64,000 bases of DNA. Origin: Winogradskyella sp. GTDB lineage: Bacteria; Bacteroidota; Bacteroidia; Flavobacteriales; Flavobacteriaceae. Location of the stretch: the NCBI RefSeq assembly GCF_013213835.1, contig NZ_JABSSU010000006.1, positions 62,001-126,000 of the forward strand, given 5' to 3'. Both the position numbers and the translations under genes were made by a program. This document shows, piece by piece, positions 54,577 through 62,296 of the stretch. Each line of letters starts with the position of its first letter. Positions within the stretch are counted from its first letter, which is position 1. The notes beneath the pieces were generated by a model. That model worked only from the letters and a program-made list of their open reading frames with translations. It was not told the origin of the DNA and made no database searches.

Positions 54577-55467
54577 TTATTGAAATTCTTTAGGCACATT
54601 ATCCTTATGTTTCCAGCGCTTATGCGTCCATAAATAATGTTCTGGTTTCTCGTAGATTTGCTTCTCAATGAAGGCGATATAACGATCTGTGAGTTCAAAT
54701 TCTTTTAATTCTTTAGGAAATTCAATCACATCTTCAATTGTTGCTACGTAATAACCACGTTTTACCTTATCTATTCTAAAAAATACTGCAGGAACATCTA
54801 AGGTATTTGCAATCATTTCTGGGCCTGTAATCACAGGTACTTTAATTCCTAAAAACTCTCTCCAATAATGTGCTTTATGTGCTTTTGGTGATTGATCTGC
54901 TGCAAAGCCAGCAATAAATAACTGCCCTTCTTTTTTCAGACGTCGTAACGTAGGAATAGTTTCTTTTGTAGTAATGAGATAGGCATTATATCTTGCTCTA
55001 ATGCGTCTCACTAATTTATCAAAATGTTTATTCTTTAAACGTTTATAAATAGCATAGCCTTCGTGTCCTACATGATTTTGTATAGCAATTGACCATTCCC
55101 AATTGGCGTAGTGAGATGTCATTAATAAGACACTTTTATTTTTAAGTTCTAGGTCCTTTATTTTATCCAGATTTTTAAAAACAAATCTTTTATCAATTGT
55201 TTTTTTAGAAATAGTCAATGACTTAAATGCTTCTAAAGTGATGTCGCAAAAATGCTTGTAGAACCCTTTAGCAATTATTTCAATCTCTTTTTTTGATTTC
55301 TCAGGAAAGACCAGCTTCAGGTTGGTAATAACAATTTTTTTCCTATATCCGGACACAGTATACAATATAAAGTATAATGTATCTGAAAGAATATATAAAA
55401 TTCTAAATGGTAATATTGAAACTAACCATAGTAATGGATAGATGATAATATATACTAATAATTGCAT
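54577..55467 (-). CDS. LpxL/HtrB-type lysophospholipid acyltransferase
   Basis: The 296-residue inner membrane enzyme starts with a membrane helix (IIYPLLWLVSILPFRILYIL). The LpxL/LpxM family motif HYANWEW (about residues 118-124) holds the catalytic His with a downstream acid, and the C-terminal YLWTHKRWKHK with RxR-type phosphate contacts is present. These enzymes add late acyl chains to lipid A; some add them to other lipids. It is the only lipid A gene in the window. It is divergent from the rhomboid gene with overlapping promoters. Confidence 0.9.
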   Translation of the reverse strand: MQLLVYIIIYPLLWLVSILPFRILYILSDTLYFILYTVSGYRKKIVITNLKLVFPEKSKKEIEIIAKGFYKHFCDITLEAFKSLTISKKTIDKRFVFKNLDKIKDLELKNKSVLLMTSHYANWEWSIAIQNHVGHEGYAIYKRLKNKHFDKLVRRIRARYNAYLITTKETIPTLRRLKKEGQLFIAGFAADQSPKAHKAHYWREFLGIKVPVITGPEMIANTLDVPAVFFRIDKVKRGYYVATIEDVIEFPKELKEFELTDRYIAFIEKQIYEKPEHYLWTHKRWKHKDNVPKEFQ

Positions 55468-55490
55468 TAGAAAATGTTAGTTTAATAGCG

Positions 55491-55509
55491 CAAATATATA
55501 CTATATTTG
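55491..55509. promoter_or_regulatory. Back-to-back divergent -7 elements, acyltransferase and rhomboid
   Basis: CAAATATATACTATATTTG is a near-perfect palindrome made of a minus-strand TATATTTG (complement of 55491-55498) and a plus-strand TATATTTG (55502-55509), three bases apart. The ATG codons are at 55467 and 55529. Both elements match TAnnTTTG exactly. Confidence 0.65.
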
Positions 55510-55528
55510 ACTCATAAGATTACAGTTT

Positions 55529-56182
55529 ATGCACAATTTAGATCCGGTTACTATTGCCTTAATTGTAGCCAATGTTATTATATCAATTAAAGGTTTTGAT
55601 GACCGTCTATTTTTTGAAAAATATAAATTCAATGATGGGGCAATAAAGCGTGGAGATCAAATAAGAATGTTCAGTTCAGCATTTTTACATGCAGATATGA
55701 CGCATTTATTTTTTAACATGTTTACACTTTACTTTTTTGCGAATACAGTGATTTTCGAATTAGGTCAGGCCAATTTTGTAATCATCTATGTTGCTAGTTT
55801 AATTTTTGGAAATTTGTTATCGCTTTATTTTCATAAAGATGAATATTGGTATAGCGCTATAGGTGCTAGTGGTGCGGTTACAGGTGTTCTATATTCAGCA
55901 ATTTTATTATATCCAGGTATGAGTTTATATCTGTTTTTTATTCCGATACCAATACCAGGTTATATATTTGGAATTGGATATTTATTATATTCAATTTATG
56001 GAATGAAAAAACGCATTGGTAATATTGGTCATGATGCGCATTTTGGAGGCGCAGTTGGTGGTTATGCCATTACACTTATTTTGTTACCGAGCTTATTTGA
56101 GACAGATCTTGGTTATGTTGCCTTGCTTGCAATCCCAATTATAATTTTGTTTGTCTTATATAAGACAGGAAAACTTCAATAA
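55529..56182 (+). CDS. Rhomboid-family intramembrane serine protease
   Basis: The 217-residue protein has six membrane helices and the rhomboid signature: HADMTHLFFNMFTLYFF (residues about 52-68), the catalytic serine in IGASGAVTGVLY, and the catalytic His in HDAHFGGAVGGYAI. It would cleave membrane-spanning substrates within the bilayer. A terminator lies nine bases past the stop. Its substrates are unknown; the neighbouring genes do not suggest one. Confidence 0.92.
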   Translation: MHNLDPVTIALIVANVIISIKGFDDRLFFEKYKFNDGAIKRGDQIRMFSSAFLHADMTHLFFNMFTLYFFANTVIFELGQANFVIIYVASLIFGNLLSLYFHKDEYWYSAIGASGAVTGVLYSAILLYPGMSLYLFFIPIPIPGYIFGIGYLLYSIYGMKKRIGNIGHDAHFGGAVGGYAITLILLPSLFETDLGYVALLAIPIIILFVLYKTGKLQ

Positions 56183-56185
56183 ATT

Positions 56186-56217
56186 AAAAAAGCCTACTCA
56201 ATTAAGTAGGCTTTTTT
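56186..56217. terminator. Bidirectional terminator between rhomboid and TlpA genes
   Basis: A perfect stem AAAAAGCCTACT with AGTAGGCTTTTT around a 6-nt loop lies between the two convergent stop codons. Confidence 0.9.
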
Positions 56218-56235
56218 AATATTCTCTATCATTGT

Positions 56236-57387
56236 CTAGTTTAATAACTCCGAAATCTTCTGCTCTAAAGCAGGACCTCTTAAATTCTTTGCTATAATTT
56301 TACCTTCGCTGTCTAAAATATATGTTGCTGGAATTGAGGTAATATTATACAATTTAGCAACAGGGTCATTAAAGTACATTAAGCTTGATACATGATTCCA
56401 AGTTAACTTATCTTTTGCAATAGCTTCTAACCATGCTTTTTTAGGATCTTGTTGTCTCGCCTGTTTACCGTCTAAAGAGACACCAATTATTTCAAGTCCT
56501 TTATCATGATACTTCTCGTATACTTTAACAACGTTTGGATTTTCTCTTCTGCAAGGGCCACACCATGCTGCCCAAAAATCTATGATGGTAACCTTGCCCC
56601 TCATATCGTCAAGACTAACCATTTTTCCATCTGGTGTTGGTGCTTCAAATTTTGGCGCCATATTACCAACCTCTAAATGTGCTATTTTTTGAAATTCTTC
56701 ATATTTCTTATCTAGAATCTCTTTAACCTCTTTCCCTTTGTTAGAATTTTGTAAATCTGACGGAAAGCTTTCAAATGCCTTTTTATACGCAACTACATCA
56801 TAGTTTGGTCGGTTAGACTCTAAGCCAATTAAGTTTAGGGAGAAGTAATTATCTGAGTTTTCTTGGACAAAACTTAAAGGATAAGCAGCTTGTCTTTCTC
56901 TTAAATTATCAAGAGCTTTTTTTATGGAGTCTCTTTTTTCAGTAGCCTCTTCCTTCCCAAGAGCTCTAAATTCGGACATTATTGTATTACCTTCTTCTCT
57001 AAATTTTTCCATCCCTTTCTGAAAGGCCTTATAGCTCTCATTAGAGGTAGAACCTGTGACTTCCGATTCCATAGGGATGTCCTTATTTAATTCAATATTA
57101 ATAGGACTGTTTTCTAACATGAAAATCACATTACCTCGATTACCATCAATCGATAAAAAGTGGATTCCAGGTTCTTCAACCGTTCCTTTAATAGTAAACT
57201 TTTCTTCCATGACGATAGCAGAGTCTTTAATGACTTGCTGCCCTTTCTCATCTATCTTAGCTAAACGTACACGCATACCATTGTGTACACCTTTCGCATT
57301 TCCTGTAATGGTATATGCTTCGTTTGTAGTCGTATTACAACCCACTATAATTAATCCTAAACTTAGAATAGCAAATAGTTTTTTCAT
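56236..57387 (-). CDS. TlpA/ResA-like thioredoxin-fold lipoprotein with DUF4369
   Basis: The 383-residue exported protein has a lipobox (IIVGC, residues about 13-17) and an N-terminal DUF4369 beta domain (ITGNAKGVHNGMRVRLAKIDEKG). A long helical linker (about 120-240) follows, then a C-terminal thioredoxin fold with WAAWCGPCRRENP (active CxxC) and the cis-Pro region SIPATYILDSEGKI. Bacteroidota have many such proteins, probably acting in envelope disulfide or redox control. The partner is unknown. Its -7 element TATATTTG lies at 57416-57423 (complement). Confidence 0.92.
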   Translation of the reverse strand: MKKLFAILSLGLIIVGCNTTTNEAYTITGNAKGVHNGMRVRLAKIDEKGQQVIKDSAIVMEEKFTIKGTVEEPGIHFLSIDGNRGNVIFMLENSPINIELNKDIPMESEVTGSTSNESYKAFQKGMEKFREEGNTIMSEFRALGKEEATEKRDSIKKALDNLRERQAAYPLSFVQENSDNYFSLNLIGLESNRPNYDVVAYKKAFESFPSDLQNSNKGKEVKEILDKKYEEFQKIAHLEVGNMAPKFEAPTPDGKMVSLDDMRGKVTIIDFWAAWCGPCRRENPNVVKVYEKYHDKGLEIIGVSLDGKQARQQDPKKAWLEAIAKDKLTWNHVSSLMYFNDPVAKLYNITSIPATYILDSEGKIIAKNLRGPALEQKISELLN

Positions 57388-57415
57388 GTGTTTTATATTT
57401 CAAAATTTCAGCTGA

Positions 57416-57423
57416 CAAATATA
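57416..57423 (-). promoter_or_regulatory. -7 element of the TlpA-like gene
   Basis: The complement reads TATATTTG, a TAnnTTTG match, 28 bp upstream of the ATG. Confidence 0.5.
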
Positions 57424-57497
57424 AAAACTAAACATATATTTCTTGAAAACGTGGTGTGAATTAAATCTTAAATTGCTGTTGTAATAAGAATTTCCAA

Positions 57498-57505
57498 TAT
57501 TTTTG
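57498..57505 (+). promoter_or_regulatory. -7 element of mnmE
   Basis: TATTTTTG matches TAnnTTTG, with TTG candidates for -33 at 57473-57475 and 57479-57481. It lies over the TTG at 57503, so translation from that codon is excluded if this promoter is used. Confidence 0.6.
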
Positions 57506-57520
57506 CACAAAATTGAATTC

Positions 57521-58912
57521 ATGATTCAACAAGATACAATTGTTGCTTTGGCTACAGCCTCAGGAAGCGGAGCTATTGCAGTCATTCGGCTTTCTGGAAA
57601 TGACGCCATCACTATTGCTGATAATTCGTTTAGGTCAGTAACGTCTAATAAATCTTTAATTGATCAGAAAACACATACTATACATCTAGGTCATATTGTG
57701 GATGGTGAAAAGGTAATTGATGAAGTGTTGGTATCTATTTTTAAGAATCCTAATTCTTATACGGGCGAAAATATTGTTGAAGTATCATGTCATGGCTCAA
57801 GTTATATTCAACAAGAGATCATTCAACTTTTTTTGCGAAAAGGTTGTCGCATGGCTGATGCTGGAGAGTTTACGCTACGTGCATTTTTAAATGGTAAATT
57901 AGATTTATCTCAGGCAGAAGCCGTTGCCGATTTAATTGCCAGTGATAACGAGGCATCTCATCAGATTGCTATGCAACAAATGCGAGGAGGTTTTTCGTCT
58001 GAAATTGCTAAACTACGTGAAGAATTGATGAATTTTGCATCTCTTATAGAGTTGGAGTTAGATTTTTCAGAAGAGGATGTTGAATTTGCGGACAGAACAC
58101 AATTTAAGGCATTGATTGATCGTATTGTATTTGTTTTAAAACGACTTATAGATTCTTTTGCTGTTGGTAATGTGATTAAAAACGGGATACCGGTTGCTAT
58201 TGTCGGTGAGCCAAATGTGGGAAAGTCTACATTACTCAACGCCTTATTAAACGAAGAAAGAGCTATTGTTTCTGATATTGCTGGTACAACAAGAGATACC
58301 ATTGAAGATGAAATCTCAATTGGCGGTATTGGATTTAGATTTATAGATACGGCAGGCATAAGAGAAACTCAAGATGTGGTAGAAAGCATAGGTATTAAAA
58401 AAACCTTTGAAAAAATAGAGCAAGCACAAGTTGTTATTTATTTATTTGATAGTGAATCTAGTATTACTAATCTCAATCTAGTAAAGGTTGAAATTGAAAA
58501 AATAAAGAATAAATATCCTCAAAAACCACTTAAGATTATTGCTAATAAAATTGATAAACTTTCTGATGCACAAGTCGCTTTAATAAAATCGGAGGTAGCC
58601 AATGTTCATCTTATTTCAGCCAAATCTAATCTTGGTGTAGATGAGCTTACAGATGCTTTACTCAACCTTATTAATACAGGTGGTCTTAGAAATAATCAAA
58701 CTATAGTTACTAATTCCCGCCACTATGATGCATTGTTAAAGGCTTTTGAGGAAATTCAAAAAGTGAAATATGGATTAGATTCTGGTTTATCTGGCGACCT
58801 AATGGCAATAGATATACGACAAGTATTATTTCACTTTGGTGAGATTACTGGCGAGATTACCACGGATGATTTATTGGGTAACATCTTTGCGAATTTTTGT
58901 ATCGGGAAGTAA
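57521..58912 (+). CDS. mnmE: tRNA modification GTPase MnmE
   Basis: The protein of about 463 residues has the N-terminal tetrahydrofolate-binding domain, a helical domain and the inserted G domain with GEPNVGKST (G1), DIAGTTRD (G2), DTAGI (G3) and NKID (G4). The C-terminus ends FANFCIGK, the canonical MnmE tail whose Cys acts in the reaction. With MnmG it makes 5-carboxymethylaminomethyl- or taurinomethyl-type modifications of wobble uridine. I start it at ATG 57521 (MIQQDTIVAL) and not at TTG 57503. The gene is complete, although a mobile element begins at its stop codon. Confidence 0.95.
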   Translation: MIQQDTIVALATASGSGAIAVIRLSGNDAITIADNSFRSVTSNKSLIDQKTHTIHLGHIVDGEKVIDEVLVSIFKNPNSYTGENIVEVSCHGSSYIQQEIIQLFLRKGCRMADAGEFTLRAFLNGKLDLSQAEAVADLIASDNEASHQIAMQQMRGGFSSEIAKLREELMNFASLIELELDFSEEDVEFADRTQFKALIDRIVFVLKRLIDSFAVGNVIKNGIPVAIVGEPNVGKSTLLNALLNEERAIVSDIAGTTRDTIEDEISIGGIGFRFIDTAGIRETQDVVESIGIKKTFEKIEQAQVVIYLFDSESSITNLNLVKVEIEKIKNKYPQKPLKIIANKIDKLSDAQVALIKSEVANVHLISAKSNLGVDELTDALLNLINTGGLRNNQTIVTNSRHYDALLKAFEEIQKVKYGLDSGLSGDLMAIDIRQVLFHFGEITGEITTDDLLGNIFANFCIGK

Positions 58913-58919
58913 CTTACTT
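58895..58919 (+). other. Candidate attachment site at the mnmE 3' end
   Basis: The last 18 bases of mnmE (TTTTGTATCGGGAAGTAA) correspond codon for codon to the SGI1 attachment core as I recall it, both encoding FCIGK and the stop. They end in a perfect palindrome AAGTAA-C-TTACTT (58907-58919) across the stop codon, a shape expected of paired core sites for a tyrosine recombinase. The other end of the element is outside the window, so the repeat cannot be confirmed here. Confidence 0.45.
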
Positions 58920-58980
58920 TCTTTTATTTGTTAATACATTGGTTTTATTGACTTTACAGAATTTTATCTTCTCTTTTTTG

Positions 58981-59011
58981 TTGCTTTTTTGCTCTTATTT
59001 AATTAAATTTG
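58981..59011 (+). promoter_or_regulatory. Promoter at the left end of the element
   Basis: TTG (58981-58983) and TAAATTTG (59004-59011) are 20 bases apart, a fitting Bacteroidota -33/-7 pair. Transcription would start near 59016, upstream of the GCACCAT repeats. Confidence 0.6.
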
Positions 59012-59080
59012 TTGTATATCTGTTGCCTTTATTATGGATTTGTTGCCCAAATCTGCTGGCGATAGGATTGGCGAAATGAT

Positions 59081-59127
59081 GCACCATATTGCCCCACGTT
59101 GCACCATAACGCTACATAAAGCACCAT
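59081..59127 (+). repeat. Three GCACCAT repeats at exact 20-bp spacing
   Basis: GCACCAT occurs at 59081-59087, 59101-59107 and 59121-59127, each 20 bp from the next. Twenty is not a multiple of three, so the repeat is at DNA level and not a repeat in a protein. It lies between the predicted promoter and the HTH gene, near the recombination end, which suits integrase arm sites or a repressor operator. Confidence 0.7.
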
Positions 59128-59129
59128 TT

Positions 59130-59495
59130 ATGAGCAGTAATTTATACATCCCAAAAACCTGTAAGCATTGCGGTAATGCTTTTACCGCACGTACAACAGT
59201 AACCAAATACTGTGGTGATAGTTGTGCTAAAAAAGCCTATAAGACACGTAAGCGCAAAGAAAAAATTCAAGCTACTCTTACAAAGGATATGCAGCAACAA
59301 AAAGAAGCTGTTCAAGTTTCCAATCCAAATGCAGTAAACAATAAGGATTTTTTAAGTGTTACAGAAGCTTCTCAATTAATTGGTGTAAGTAGATGGACCA
59401 TTCAAAGAATGATACAACAAGGGCGTTTAAAAGCAGTTCCCTTTGGTAGAAAACGTATTGTTGCCAGATGGCAAATAGAAAACTTATTTAACTAA
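59130..59495 (+). CDS. Zinc-ribbon plus HTH (excisionase-type) DNA-binding protein
   Basis: The 121-residue protein begins with a cysteine-rich ribbon (CKHCGNAF, then KYCGDSCAKKAY) and a basic linker TRKRKEK. It ends in an excisionase/MerR-like HTH: LSVTEASQLIGVSRWTIQRMIQQGRLKAVPFGRKRIV. I choose ATG 59130 (MSSNLYIPKTC) because the frame upstream to 59034 would place the GCACCAT repeats within coding sequence. Just upstream of the recombinase, it probably controls excision or the recombinase promoter. The combination of a ribbon and HTH is not common and deserves a look. Confidence 0.75.
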   Translation: MSSNLYIPKTCKHCGNAFTARTTVTKYCGDSCAKKAYKTRKRKEKIQATLTKDMQQQKEAVQVSNPNAVNNKDFLSVTEASQLIGVSRWTIQRMIQQGRLKAVPFGRKRIVARWQIENLFN

Positions 59496-59501
59496 TCTCT
59501 T

Positions 59502-60596
59502 ATGAAAGTAACTTTAAGACAACGCAAGAAGAACAATAAAATTAGTCTGTATTTAGATTACTATCATAAAGGAAAACGTAAAACCGAGTATTTACGCTTA
59601 TACCTTATACCTAATCCTAAAACTAAAACCGAAAGAGAGGTTAATAAGAAAACCAAGCAATTAGCTGAAACTATTTGTGCGCAAAGACAAATAGAAATAC
59701 AAAACGGCATCTATGGATTTCAAGACATTGAGAAGTTGAAAGGTAGTTTTATTACTTATGTTACGGCATTAGCAGAAAAGAAAAATACAAGTTCTGGCAA
59801 CTATGGAAATTGGAACAGTATGTTAAAGCATTTAAAAACCTTTTGTCCTACGGACATAAGTTTTCAAGATTTAGATAAATCATTTGTAGAGCGTTTTAAA
59901 GAGTATTTAGATAAAGATGCTATGGCAAGAGCAGGTAAAAAATTGTCTCAAAACTCTAAATATTCATACTTCGGGAAATTCTGTGCAGCACTAAAGCAAG
60001 CGGTTAAAGATGGTATTTTAAAAGTCAACCCTGCTAATGGTGTTGAATACTTCAAACAAGGAGAACCTCAACGAGAATTTTTAACCCTTGATGAATTACA
60101 AAAAGCCGTTAATACTGAATGTGAATTACCTGTATTGAAGAATGCGTTTATTTTCTCTGCGCTTACCGGATTACGTTGGTCAGATATTGAAAAATTAGTG
60201 TGGTCAGAAATACAGTATTCTAAAGAAATGGGCTATTACATACGCTTTAGACAAAAGAAAACTAAAGGTGCTGAAACCTTACCAATATCTAAGCAAGCAA
60301 AAGAATTATTAGGAGAAGAAGGCAAACCAGATGAAAAAGTTTTTAATGGTTTACATTATAGTGCCTGGTCTAATTTAAAATTACAGCAATGGATAATGAA
60401 AGCAGGAATTTCAAAAGATATTACCTTTCATTGTGCGCGTCATACCTATGCGACATTGCAATTAACATTAGGAACAGATATTTATACAGTATCAAAATTA
60501 TTAGGGCATAAAGAATTAAGAACAACGCAGATATATGCCAAGGTAATTGATGATAAAAAGAAAGAAGCTGCTAACCGTATTCAACTCGATTTATAA
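59502..60596 (+). CDS. Tyrosine recombinase (phage-type integrase)
   Basis: The 364-residue integrase has an N-terminal arm-binding part (1 to about 80), a SAM-like core-binding domain (about 80-180) and a catalytic domain with R225 (TGLRWSD), K253 region, H310-x-x-R313 (HCARHTY), H336 (LLGHKELRTT) and nucleophile Y345 (QIYAKV). All six catalytic positions are present, so it should be active. It lies 589 bp from the mnmE end, just past the repeats and the HTH gene. The class is typical of elements in Bacteroidota that insert at conserved gene ends. Confidence 0.93.
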   Translation: MKVTLRQRKKNNKISLYLDYYHKGKRKTEYLRLYLIPNPKTKTEREVNKKTKQLAETICAQRQIEIQNGIYGFQDIEKLKGSFITYVTALAEKKNTSSGNYGNWNSMLKHLKTFCPTDISFQDLDKSFVERFKEYLDKDAMARAGKKLSQNSKYSYFGKFCAALKQAVKDGILKVNPANGVEYFKQGEPQREFLTLDELQKAVNTECELPVLKNAFIFSALTGLRWSDIEKLVWSEIQYSKEMGYYIRFRQKKTKGAETLPISKQAKELLGEEGKPDEKVFNGLHYSAWSNLKLQQWIMKAGISKDITFHCARHTYATLQLTLGTDIYTVSKLLGHKELRTTQIYAKVIDDKKKEAANRIQLDL

Positions 60597-61546
60597 TGAA
60601 AGGAAGTGTATTTTCAAGTTTGGTTTCGATAACCAATGGCTTACATAGAGATAATAGACAGGAAAAGGATTTTAAGTACTTACTGTCTGATTTCAAATTG
60701 AATTCAAAAGCCACTGACGCAATTTTTAAAGTAAACTTTAAAAAGCCATTAAATGCGAAGAAAGAATACTACCAAAAGCTAATCTTTAATGAAACAGAAA
60801 GTATAGTAGCATCATTTGTAAAGGAATTTCCTGAAAATGCAACTACACCAGAAAATAAATACAGCTTTACTATTCTGCTTAATAAATTTGATAAGTACCT
60901 AAATGATATTGCAGCTTATATCAATAAAAGAGGAATAACAGTAGATTTAAATAATGATGACAATTATGTTATAAACTACTTAAAAATATCAGCAATACGC
61001 ATATATACCGAACTTCAAGAGCAATACGGACAGTATTCAGAATCACCTCAATTCACAATTCAAGAAATAGCCGAAAAGTATTTTAATGATATTGATTTTG
61101 ATGCATCTAAAATTGAAAAAGTAGATATTTCTAAAAAGGCTACAGTTAAAAAAACTTCAAACTTTAAGAGGAAACCAAAAACCTTATTTGGTTATAAAAA
61201 TAATGACACCTCTGGACTACTGAAAGTATTAAACGATTTACAATTAAGGGTTGATTTGCTTGATAATAGAACTACAGTACAACAGTTGTATGACCTATTA
61301 ATAGCTAAAGACTTTACGGAAGTAAATACACAAATTTATCTTCAATGTGAAACAACACAGTTTAGCTATATTGTAGATGTTCTAAAGCCATTCTTTACAG
61401 GATTCAATCCTACTTCAATTGAGCGTTCGGGTAAATTTATAACTAAAGCAGGAACGCAATTAAAAGCAAATAATCTTCATAAAAACAAAGTTCATAACCC
61501 AAAAGAAAAGGAAGAAATAGACAATATTATCCAACAACTGCAATAA
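60596..61546 (+). CDS. Element-encoded protein of unknown function
   Basis: The 316-residue protein has no signal peptide or membrane segment. A basic stretch KKTSNFKRKPKTLFGYKNN (residues about 182-200) follows a helical, charged N-terminal part. The C-terminal half contains QLRVDLLDNRTTVQQLYDLL and FFTGFNPTSIERSGKFITK. Its ATG overlaps the recombinase stop by one base (TAATG), so it is coupled to it. Proteins of this size after Bacteroidota integrases are common in mobile elements, but I know no function. Confidence 0.65.
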   Translation: MKGSVFSSLVSITNGLHRDNRQEKDFKYLLSDFKLNSKATDAIFKVNFKKPLNAKKEYYQKLIFNETESIVASFVKEFPENATTPENKYSFTILLNKFDKYLNDIAAYINKRGITVDLNNDDNYVINYLKISAIRIYTELQEQYGQYSESPQFTIQEIAEKYFNDIDFDASKIEKVDISKKATVKKTSNFKRKPKTLFGYKNNDTSGLLKVLNDLQLRVDLLDNRTTVQQLYDLLIAKDFTEVNTQIYLQCETTQFSYIVDVLKPFFTGFNPTSIERSGKFITKAGTQLKANNLHKNKVHNPKEKEEIDNIIQQLQ

Positions 61547-61552
61547 AAAACA

Positions 61553-61669
61553 GTAAGAATAGTAAGAAATCTTACTGTTGTCTTACCCTTATTTTACACT
61601 CTTACTAAAATCGGCAAGCCAATTTTAAACCTTTGGCCTGTTCTTGAAAACCAAGAATGACATTTGGCC
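61553..61669. repeat. Repeat-rich control region between element operons
   Basis: GTAAGA occurs at 61553 and 61562 and its complement TCTTAC at 61570, 61581 and 61600, forming alternative hairpins. Farther on, TTTGGCC appears at 61632 and 61663 (31 bp apart), with a hairpin TTCTTG/CAAGAA between (61641-61657). The cluster precedes the two small HTH genes and may hold a terminator plus an operator. Confidence 0.55.
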
Positions 61670-61703
61670 AGATGTCCATTTCTATTTTAAAAATTAATTA
61701 GTT

Positions 61704-62003
61704 ATGGACGAAATATTAGAACGTCTTAAAATTATCGAGGCACACGTTTTAGACAGAAATATTATTGTAAAAAACGTATTGAGCTTCAACGAAGCCTGTA
61801 AATTTTTGGAATTATCGCAATCCCATTTATACAAGCTTACAAGTACCGGAACCATTCCACATTACAAACCGAATGGTAAGAAAATTTATTTCAACAGAGT
61901 AGAATTAGAACAATGGTTGTTAACTAATCGTGTCAATTCTCAAGATGAAATCGAACAGCAAGCTGCCGATTACTTAATTAAGAAAGGAGCGGTGAAGTTA
62001 TGA
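61704..62003 (+). CDS. Excisionase-like HTH protein 1
   Basis: The 99-residue protein has a winged HTH of the excisionase/MerR-like type: VLSFNEACKFLELSQSHLYKLTSTGTIP, then IYFNRVELEQWL (residues about 25-68). A short acidic tail follows. It overlaps the next HTH gene by 4 bp (ATGA). Pairs of such proteins control excision and replication genes in Bacteroidota integrative elements. The repeats upstream are its likely binding region, though that is not shown. Confidence 0.8.
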   Translation: MDEILERLKIIEAHVLDRNIIVKNVLSFNEACKFLELSQSHLYKLTSTGTIPHYKPNGKKIYFNRVELEQWLLTNRVNSQDEIEQQAADYLIKKGAVKL

Positions 62004-62296
62004 CTGAAATAATCGATTTACTCTTGGCACTCTCGCAAGAAATAAAAGACTTAAAAGCACGCATCGAGTTGTTGCGGCATACAAGAGCAGAAGTATTAAA
62101 AGATACGTGGATAGACAACCAAGACGTATTACAGACCTTACACATAAGTAAACGCACTTTACAAACTTTACGAGATAATGGCACATTGCCTTATAGCAAA
62201 GTTAAAGGCAAGTTTTATTACAAAGTGTCTGATATAGAGCAATTGCTTCAGGACAACTACTACAACCATAATTTCAAAAGAGATGGAAGTAAGTAG
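62000..62296 (+). CDS. Excisionase-like HTH protein 2
   Basis: The 98-residue protein has an N-terminal helix (IIDLLLALSQEIKDLKARIELL, a possible coiled coil) and an HTH (DVLQTLHISKRTLQTLRDNGTLPYSKV, then FYYKVSDIEQLL). It shares the general layout of the preceding protein but has little sequence identity by eye. It overlaps its neighbours on both sides (4 bp and 14 bp), so the three are one translated unit. Confidence 0.8.
   Translation: MTEIIDLLLALSQEIKDLKARIELLRHTRAEVLKDTWIDNQDVLQTLHISKRTLQTLRDNGTLPYSKVKGKFYYKVSDIEQLLQDNYYNHNFKRDGSK

Noticed and set aside
58897..59079. Small frame overlapping the mnmE end and element start
   Set aside because: It is hydrophobic by virtue of T-rich sequence, starts inside mnmE and has no domain.
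59034..59129. Longer frame of the element's first HTH gene from 59034
   Set aside because: The added residues show no domain and the coding would run across DNA-level repeats of a 20-bp period. ATG 59130 gives a clean zinc-ribbon start.
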